Shown: positions 58,154 through 64,000 of the stretch, in pieces | Position numbering within the stretch: the stretch's first letter is position 1 | Layout: every line of letters starts with the position of its first letter | Assembly (NCBI GenBank): GCA_023402845.1 | Contig: JAEYFP010000038.1 | Coordinates: 18,218-82,217, forward strand | Direction: 5' to 3' | Source: Bacillota bacterium | GTDB taxonomy: Bacteria > Bacillota > Clostridia > Lachnospirales > Lachnospiraceae | DNA length: 64,000 bases | Translations under genes and position numbers: made by a program | Notes under the pieces: generated by a model | What the model was told of the DNA's origin: nothing | The model's input: only the letters and a program-made list of their open reading frames with translations | The model's database searches: none

Positions 58154-59620
58154 ATGATAGAATTTAAAAATGTAAGTTTTCAATACAACGAAACAGACGG
58201 CAATGGAATTTTCAATATAAATCTCACCATAAAAAAAGGTGAGTTTGTTTTGCTGTCAGGGCGCAGCGGGTGTGGAAAAACCACGCTTACACGCTGCGTT
58301 AACGGTCTAATCCCTCATTTTTATGAGGGTACTTTAAGTGGAACTGTTTTGATGAAGGGACAGGATGTTTCTAAACTAAAACTAAATGAGATGGCAGAAA
58401 CAGTGGGGTCCGTTTTTCAAGATCCCCGCTCACAGTTTTTCACCACTGACACTGTTTCCGAAGTAGCGTTTGCTTGTGAAAATGCGGCGATTCCTCAAAA
58501 TGAGTTGATTGCCCGTGTGGACACAGCGATTGAAGATTTGAACATTCATCATCTGAGGGGAAAAAGTATATTTGAATTATCCAGCGGCGAACGGCAACGG
58601 ATTGCCATTGCCTCTGTACATGCCCTGTCACCGGAAATATATGTTTTTGATGAACCATCTGCTAACCTGGATGCAAAGGCAACAGAGGAACTGGCGCAGA
58701 CACTTGCGCTTCTGAAGCAAAAAGGTGCTACTGTAATCATATCCGAGCATCGGCTGTACTACTTGAAAGATTTGATTGACAAAGTGGTTTACATGGAAAG
58801 CGGCAGAATTATGAAAGAGTACAATCGCAAGGAATTCCAAGCGCTCTCTGACCTGGAATTGGCATCAAAGGGCTTGCGCTGCCTTAGCCAAGAGCGGTTG
58901 AACCTATCTAAGCATGAGCATGCAGAAGGAGAACTGTTTTTGCGGGCAGAGCATCTGTGCTTTGACTATAAAAAAAATGCACACTCTCTTTTCGATGTTA
59001 ATTTTGAGGCCGCTAAGGGAAATATTATTGGTGTGATCGGACACAATGGCGCAGGAAAAAGCACACTTGCAGAAGTGCTTTGCGGCCTTCTTCGGGAACG
59101 GGAGGGCTCAGTTTTTGTTGCAGATAAAAAAGCTTCTCCCAAGCAAAGAATCCCATTCTCTTACTTTATCATGCAGGATGCCGAATACCAGCTTTTTTCT
59201 GAGAGTGTTGCAGACGAATTGACGCTTGGGCTGGAGGAAACGCCGGAAATGGCAGAGCAGGTAAACAAAGTTCTGGAAATGTTGAATCTGACTGAATATC
59301 GAGACCGGCACCCCGCTTCTCTTTCCGGTGGCCAGAAGCAGCGAGTGGTGATTGCCGCTGCATATATGCGTAATTTGAAGGTGGTTGTATTTGATGAACC
59401 TACAAGCGGTTTGGATCGGGAAAACATGAAAAGGGTTAGTGAGCTGATGCAAGAAATGGCGCAAAAAGGAATGGCTGTATTTGTAATAACCCATGATTAT
59501 GAACTACTACTGAATGTTTGTCAAAGAATCTTACGTATGGAGCATGGAAAAATTGAAGAGGATTATACGCTGAACAACAACTCTCTTCCGCAGTTAAGGC
59601 AATTCTTTTGTATATCTTGA
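58154..59620 (+). CDS. ECF transporter ATPase with two fused ABC domains
   Basis: The 488-residue protein (ATG at 58154, GAGGAG upstream) contains two ATPase domains. The first has Walker A 'SGRSGCGKTTLTR', signature 'LSSGERQRIAIA' and Walker B 'IYVFDEPSANLD'. The second has 'GHNGAGKSTLAEVL', 'LSGGQKQRVVIAAA' and 'VVVFDEPTSGLD'. Such fused A-A' subunits energise a dedicated ECF transporter together with the upstream S and T genes. Confidence 0.95.
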   Translation: MIEFKNVSFQYNETDGNGIFNINLTIKKGEFVLLSGRSGCGKTTLTRCVNGLIPHFYEGTLSGTVLMKGQDVSKLKLNEMAETVGSVFQDPRSQFFTTDTVSEVAFACENAAIPQNELIARVDTAIEDLNIHHLRGKSIFELSSGERQRIAIASVHALSPEIYVFDEPSANLDAKATEELAQTLALLKQKGATVIISEHRLYYLKDLIDKVVYMESGRIMKEYNRKEFQALSDLELASKGLRCLSQERLNLSKHEHAEGELFLRAEHLCFDYKKNAHSLFDVNFEAAKGNIIGVIGHNGAGKSTLAEVLCGLLREREGSVFVADKKASPKQRIPFSYFIMQDAEYQLFSESVADELTLGLEETPEMAEQVNKVLEMLNLTEYRDRHPASLSGGQKQRVVIAAAYMRNLKVVVFDEPTSGLDRENMKRVSELMQEMAQKGMAVFVITHDYELLLNVCQRILRMEHGKIEEDYTLNNNSLPQLRQFFCIS

Positions 59621-59681
59621 ATGAACTCAGCATGTCGAGGAATACCATCTACTTTCAAAGGAAAAATAAGGAGGATAAAAG

Positions 59682-61433
59682 ATGTTTCAGAAAATCATGG
59701 AGTATGCAGGACCCTATAAAAAGGGTACTTATGCTTCTGTCGTTGTGATGATTTTCAGCGTGCTTATGGGTGTGCTGCCCTTTGTACTGGCATATCAAAT
59801 TATTGTTTCACTGCTGAATGTTCAATCTATGAGCATGGGGTTTGTCGCATTACGGATTGCAGGGATTTTGGTTTGCCTGATTTTACAGGCACTTTTGTAT
59901 GGGTGGGGATTAAGCCTTTCCCATCAAACGGCCTATAATACACTGATGGGTATTCGAATTTCTTTGCAAAAGCGGATGGAAAACCTTCCCCTTGGTGTGG
60001 TGCAGGACAAAGGAACCGGCACCATCAAAAAAATGTTTGTGGATGATGTAGAAAGCCTGGAAGTGTTACTTGCACACACCATTCCGGAAGGAATCTCGAA
60101 TTTGATTATTCCTGTAGTGGTATATGTGACGATGTTTTTTGCGGATTGGAAACTGGGGATTCTATCCTTAGCCTCTCTTCCATTGGGATTTTTGGCAATG
60201 AAAATTATGTACGCAACCGGCACAAAACGAATGGGGCCATATTATCAGGCCAGCCAGACAATGAATAATACGATTATTGAGTATGTAAACGGTATGGAGG
60301 TTGTGAAGGTTTTCAACAAAGACAATGAGTCTTATGAGAATTTTCGCAGAGACATCACAAAATACAGGGATTATACGCTGGACTGGTACAAGGCCTGTTG
60401 GCCGTGGATGTCTATTTATCATACGCTGCTCCCCTGCACCATTATCCTGACACTTCCTCTGGGCGCGTGGTTTGTACTCATCGGCATATCCGCGCTGCCC
60501 GATTTGGTACTCATTCTCTGCCTGTCCTTAAGCATTGGCATCCCCTTGCTCAAGGCTCTTGGCTTTCTGCCTGCCCTGCCGCAGCTGAACTACAAAATTT
60601 CTGCCCTTGAACAGGTGTTTCATGCGGAAGAGCTGCATCATAGCGCGCAGAAATTTTCAGGAACAGACCACACAATTGTCTATCAGAATGTTACCTTTGG
60701 ATACGGCGAGAAAAATGTCGTTGAAAATGTCAGCTTTTCGGCAAAGCAAGGGAGCATAACCGCCCTTGTCGGGGAGTCCGGTTCCGGCAAAAGTACATTG
60801 GCCAAACTGCTGATCCATTATTACGATATCCGAACAGGCTCTATTACCATCGGCGGGCAAAATATCTGTGATATGAGCCTGCAAGCGCTCAATGACTTAA
60901 TTTCTTATGTGGCACAAGAGCAGTATCTGTTTAATACGTCAATTTTAGAAAATATTCGGATTGGAAAACCGAATGCGACGGACAAAGAAGTTCTGGAGGC
61001 CGCAAGAAAAGCCCAATGCATGGAATTTATCGAAAAACTTCCGGAGGGAATCCATACGTCGGCCGGAGACAGCGGCAAACAGCTGTCAGGCGGGCAGCGA
61101 CAGCGGATTTCGTTGGCTAGAGCCATTTTGAAAAACGCACCCATTGTTGTGCTGGATGAAGCTACAGCATTTACCGATCCGGAAAACGAGGAGAAAATGG
61201 AAGCTGCTATTTCGGAACTGGTAAAAGGAAAGACGCTTTTTGTGATTGCACATAAGCTGCCGTCCGTGATGAATGCCAATCAGATTCTTGTAATGGCCCA
61301 CGGAAAACCGGCGGCACTGGGTAAACACGAAGAGCTTCTCAAAAGCTGCAAGGAATACCAAACGCTTTGGAATGCAAATCTTCGCAGCACAGAGTGGAAA
61401 GTAGGCCATGCCAAGGAGGTGCATTCGATATGA
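59682..61433 (+). CDS. Half-ABC transporter (membrane + ATPase), siderophore-uptake/exporter type, subunit 1
   Basis: The 583-residue protein has a six-helix type IV membrane domain (to residue ~320) and an ATPase with Walker A 'LVGESGSGKSTLAKLL', signature 'LSGGQRQRISLA' and Walker B 'IVVLDEATAFTDPEN'. It overlaps the partner gene by 4 bp (ATGA). The exporter-fold pair next to an ECF module and an AraC regulator resembles YbtP/YbtQ- or IrtA/IrtB-like importers of iron-siderophore. Drug or peptide export is the alternative. Confidence 0.9.
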   Translation: MFQKIMEYAGPYKKGTYASVVVMIFSVLMGVLPFVLAYQIIVSLLNVQSMSMGFVALRIAGILVCLILQALLYGWGLSLSHQTAYNTLMGIRISLQKRMENLPLGVVQDKGTGTIKKMFVDDVESLEVLLAHTIPEGISNLIIPVVVYVTMFFADWKLGILSLASLPLGFLAMKIMYATGTKRMGPYYQASQTMNNTIIEYVNGMEVVKVFNKDNESYENFRRDITKYRDYTLDWYKACWPWMSIYHTLLPCTIILTLPLGAWFVLIGISALPDLVLILCLSLSIGIPLLKALGFLPALPQLNYKISALEQVFHAEELHHSAQKFSGTDHTIVYQNVTFGYGEKNVVENVSFSAKQGSITALVGESGSGKSTLAKLLIHYYDIRTGSITIGGQNICDMSLQALNDLISYVAQEQYLFNTSILENIRIGKPNATDKEVLEAARKAQCMEFIEKLPEGIHTSAGDSGKQLSGGQRQRISLARAILKNAPIVVLDEATAFTDPENEEKMEAAISELVKGKTLFVIAHKLPSVMNANQILVMAHGKPAALGKHEELLKSCKEYQTLWNANLRSTEWKVGHAKEVHSI

Positions 61434-63178
61434 TTTTAGGGTTATTTCGTAGAGTTTTAAATCTTGCAGGGCAATATAAAAGACGTATACAGGGTGCTTG
61501 TGTATGCGCTGTTTTGGAAGCCATCCTTTCAAAGCTCCCTATCGTTCTTGCCTTTTTTGTACTAGATGGTTTTTATCGCAAAACACTGCTGCCAAAACAT
61601 TGCCTGTATGTGGGACTTGGCCTCGTACTGATTGTCGCTTTGCAGGCGGCTGTGCGGTATATCAGCAACCGCCTGCAAAGTGCCGCCGGATATATGATCT
61701 TCACGGAAAAAAGAATGCAGCTTGGCGAACACCTCCGGAAACTTCCAATGGGATATTTCACAGAAGGAAACATTGGAAAGATAAGCTCTGTCTTAAGTAC
61801 GGATATTGTTTACATTGAAGAGACCGCAATGGACACGATTTCCAATATCGCAAGCTACCTCCTTTCGGCTGTCGTGCTGATTCTCTATCTTTTTCTATTG
61901 AATCCATGGCTTGGAGCCGCCGCCCTCGCTATCAGTTTGATCGCCGTTTGGGCAGGGAATAAAATGAACCGCTATTCTTTGATTGAGGCAGCAGAAAGAC
62001 AGGATCAGAGCGAAAAGCTTACGGATGCCGTCTTATCCTTTACCGAGGGCATTGGAGTCATCAAAAGCTATAATATGCTTGGGGAAAAATCAAAAGATTT
62101 GACAAATAATTTTCAGGCTTCCAGAGATACTGCCATTGGGTTTGAGAAGAAAATTACCCCATGGATCAGTGGCCTGAATGTCATTTATGGGATTGGAGCA
62201 GCTATTCTGCTGGCTTTGTCCATGTGGCTGTGGAGTCAGGGTGCTCTTACGGTATCGTATATGCTGGGCATGCTCCTATTTGTTTTTGACCTTTTCGGTC
62301 CCCTCAAATCCCTTTACGGCGAATCCGCCCGGCTGACAGTTATGAACAGCTGCCTGAATCGTATTGAAGAGGTTCTGAGCGAAAAAGAACTTTCTGATAC
62401 CGGAACAAACACGATTCCCGAAGCCTCTGATTCGGTTCCTGAAATCAGCTTTGAACATGTTGGCTTTGCCTATGGTAAAGAGAAAGTCTTATATAATGTC
62501 AGCTTCGATGTTGCGAAAAATTCTATGTTTGCCTTGGTAGGGCCCTCCGGTGGGGGGAAATCCACCATTGCAAGCTTAATTGCAAGATTTTGGGATGTAC
62601 AATCCGGAATCATTAAAATTAGGGGCAGGGACATTAAAACCGTGCCGGTCTCCCATTTAATGGACCATATCAGCATGGTGTTCCAAAGTGTTTATTTATT
62701 TCAAGATACGATTTACAACAACATCAGCATGGGAAAGCCGAATGCTTCCAAAGAAGAAGTATACGAAGCTGCAAAAAAGGCTCGTTGCTATGAATTTATT
62801 ATGGCCCTGCCCGACAGCTTCCAGACTGTGGTTGGCGAGGGAGGAGCCACCCTGTCCGGCGGCGAGAAACAACGGATTTCCATTGCCAGGTGTATTTTGA
62901 AAGACGCGCCCATCGTTATTTTGGACGAAGCGACTGCCAGCGTGGATACCGACAATGAAAGCTATATTCAGGAGGCAATTTCAGAGTTGGTTAATGGCAA
63001 AACACTTTTGGTAATTGCACACCGCTTGAATACGATTCGTGAAGCAAATCAAATTTTGGTTGTTTCGGATGGTCGGATTAGCCAGCAAGGAACGCATAAT
63101 GAGCTAATAAAACAATCTGGAATTTACCAAGATTTTATTAACATTCGAAATAAATCAGGAGGGTGGCATATCGCATAA
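61430..63178 (+). CDS. Half-ABC transporter (membrane + ATPase), subunit 2
   Basis: The 582-residue partner (ATG at 61430 behind AAGGAGGTG) has six membrane helices and an ATPase with Walker A 'LVGPSGGGKSTIASLI', signature 'LSGGEKQRISIA' and Walker B 'IVILDEATASVD'. Both partners keep complete ATPase motifs. A heterodimer with the preceding protein is expected. The true start is the ATGA overlap; the longer frame from 61367 has no support. Confidence 0.9.
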   Translation: MILGLFRRVLNLAGQYKRRIQGACVCAVLEAILSKLPIVLAFFVLDGFYRKTLLPKHCLYVGLGLVLIVALQAAVRYISNRLQSAAGYMIFTEKRMQLGEHLRKLPMGYFTEGNIGKISSVLSTDIVYIEETAMDTISNIASYLLSAVVLILYLFLLNPWLGAAALAISLIAVWAGNKMNRYSLIEAAERQDQSEKLTDAVLSFTEGIGVIKSYNMLGEKSKDLTNNFQASRDTAIGFEKKITPWISGLNVIYGIGAAILLALSMWLWSQGALTVSYMLGMLLFVFDLFGPLKSLYGESARLTVMNSCLNRIEEVLSEKELSDTGTNTIPEASDSVPEISFEHVGFAYGKEKVLYNVSFDVAKNSMFALVGPSGGGKSTIASLIARFWDVQSGIIKIRGRDIKTVPVSHLMDHISMVFQSVYLFQDTIYNNISMGKPNASKEEVYEAAKKARCYEFIMALPDSFQTVVGEGGATLSGGEKQRISIARCILKDAPIVILDEATASVDTDNESYIQEAISELVNGKTLLVIAHRLNTIREANQILVVSDGRISQQGTHNELIKQSGIYQDFINIRNKSGGWHIA

Positions 63179-63230
63179 TAACAAAATTTTATATCTGGGA
63201 ATGTATTGCATCGTCAAAAGTGCAAATCTA

Positions 63231-63239
63231 TGCTATAAT
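63231..63239 (+). promoter_or_regulatory. Extended -10 promoter of the ABC-F gene
   Basis: TGCTATAAT with a weak TCGTCA -35 (63211-63216, 17-bp spacer). It leaves a leader of over 110 nt, which holds a small ATACC/GGTAT hairpin (63286-63306 region). ABC-F resistance genes are often controlled by leader attenuation, but no leader peptide was found. Confidence 0.5.
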
Positions 63240-63366
63240 CTGGCTAGGTAAAAAACACCGAACACTTTTTCATACACTCAACACATACCGAAAGTTGGAA
63301 GGTATCTTAACGATCAAATAATCATCTGTGGAATCATGTTGGAAATAAATGTTATAGGAGGTCATT

Positions 63367-64000
63367 ATGATTAAGGTTCAAAACTTATCCTATTCCTATC
63401 CCCAAAAGGATTTATATAAAGAAGTTTCCTTTACAATAGAGGATCATGTACATTGTGCATTGATTGGTTCCAATGGTACAGGAAAAAGTACATTACTTGA
63501 TTTACTGCTGCATGCCCAAGAGTATTTATATGATGGGAAAATAATAATTGACAGCACAAACAGAATCGGATATGTCAGTCAATTTTCTCAATTAGATCCA
63601 AAAGAAGATATGACTGTATTTCAGTATATCAGCGATGAGTTTGTAAAGCATGAGCAGAAGCTATCTGACTTTTATAAGGAAATGGAAGCTGCTGCAAATC
63701 TGGAAAAAGTCTTCGAGGAGTATCAAAAGGAACTGGATGAATGGAATGCGATTGATGGAGAGTCTTACGAAGTCAATATCAAGAAGCAATTAAAGCTTGC
63801 CGACCTGCAAAAGTTAGAAGAACAGAAAATTAGCAGTCTGAGTGGCGGAGAGTTTAAGCTGGTGCAGGTAATTAAAGAGATGATGTTGAGTCCGGGGCTC
63901 CTTATTATGGATGAACCGGATGTGTTTTTGGACTTTAAGTATTTGAATGCGCTAAAGAATCTGATCAATACACACAAAGGAACACTTCTTGTTATCACGC
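63367..64000 (+). CDS. ABC-F type ATPase, N-terminal part (cut by window edge)
   Basis: Two hundred and eleven codons are visible, behind AGGAGG. The first ABC domain has Walker A 'IGSNGTGKSTLLDLL', an inserted helical arm with many Glu/Lys (residues ~95-150), signature 'SSLSGGEFKLVQVI' and Walker B 'LLIMDEPDVFLD'. No membrane segment is seen, which fits ABC-F proteins that act on the ribosome in antibiotic resistance or translation. The second domain lies outside the window. Confidence 0.85.
   Translation, partial: MIKVQNLSYSYPQKDLYKEVSFTIEDHVHCALIGSNGTGKSTLLDLLLHAQEYLYDGKIIIDSTNRIGYVSQFSQLDPKEDMTVFQYISDEFVKHEQKLSDFYKEMEAAANLEKVFEEYQKELDEWNAIDGESYEVNIKKQLKLADLQKLEEQKISSLSGGEFKLVQVIKEMMLSPGLLIMDEPDVFLDFKYLNALKNLINTHKGTLLVIT

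Overview
The window reads as chromosomal DNA of a strictly anaerobic, spore-forming Firmicute of the Clostridia, most like Lachnospiraceae. The reasons are: the mazG-hup-rqcP-yabP-yabQ-divIC-spoIIE-tilS-hpt-ftsH neighbourhood, which parallels the Bacillus yab/spoIIE/ftsH region; an anaerobic redox set (single-chain pyruvate:ferredoxin oxidoreductase, rubredoxin, superoxide reductase, flavodiiron protein); a membrane pyrophosphatase; an agr-type peptide signalling system; and moderate-to-low GC with AGGAGG-type ribosome binding sites. Species cannot be fixed from the sequence alone.

Layout. 0-3.7 kb: a cut-off AraC regulator diverges from a GH31 glycosidase and a ketopantoate-reductase family gene. 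3.9-6.5 kb: an AgrA-like LytTR regulator, an AgrC-like kinase and a 44-residue AgrD-like autoinducer precursor; the AgrB-like processing protease lies 5.6 kb away (11.9-12.5 kb), beyond xylA, a MATE exporter and hppA. 12.6-19.7 kb: two paralogous XRE repressor-like genes flank the redox group (rubredoxin, superoxide reductase, a Cys-rich small protein, PFOR, flavodiiron protein). 19.9-28.5 kb: the conserved mazG-to-ftsH sporulation/division/housekeeping cluster. 28.8-31.3 kb: a GH13 amylase and a small conserved-looking gene. 31.3-32.2 kb: three tRNA genes (Phe, Gly, Gly) behind a tandem 147-bp repeat with strong RNA-hairpin potential. 32.2-33.6 kb: a ModE-like regulator and a ModA-like lipoprotein without a permease. 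33.7-43.1 kb: radical SAM protein, nth, exonuclease, VanW protein and a five-gene operon (AIR-synthase/HypE-like, Lrp, aminotransferase, trmL, vanZ). 43.1-47.6 kb (minus strand): mutS2 with a two-component system. 47.8-51.7 kb: an HtrA-fold protein that has lost its catalytic triad, yhaM and rlmD.

The 3' end of rlmD looks like an integration hot spot. A 27-bp piece of its end is repeated exactly 2.1 kb downstream, and a diverged C-terminal-like tail appears 1.25 kb further on. Between them lie AT-rich accessory genes: an intact YhcG-type nuclease, an SF0329-type gene, a RhuM gene with an internal deletion, and a shredded second YhcG. No integrase remains. From 55.6 to 63.2 kb there is a compact uptake module: AraC regulator, an ECF transporter (S, T and fused A-A subunits) and two half-ABC transporters of the kind seen in siderophore uptake loci, with the same dyad at the regulator promoter and before the operon. 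The window ends inside an ABC-F type ATPase gene.

No CRISPR array, intact insertion sequence, rRNA operon or prophage was seen. The observations most worth following are the split agr system with LytTR-like direct repeats before agrD, the tandem covarying RNA element before the tRNAs, the catalytically dead HtrA homologue, and the tandem island scars behind rlmD.
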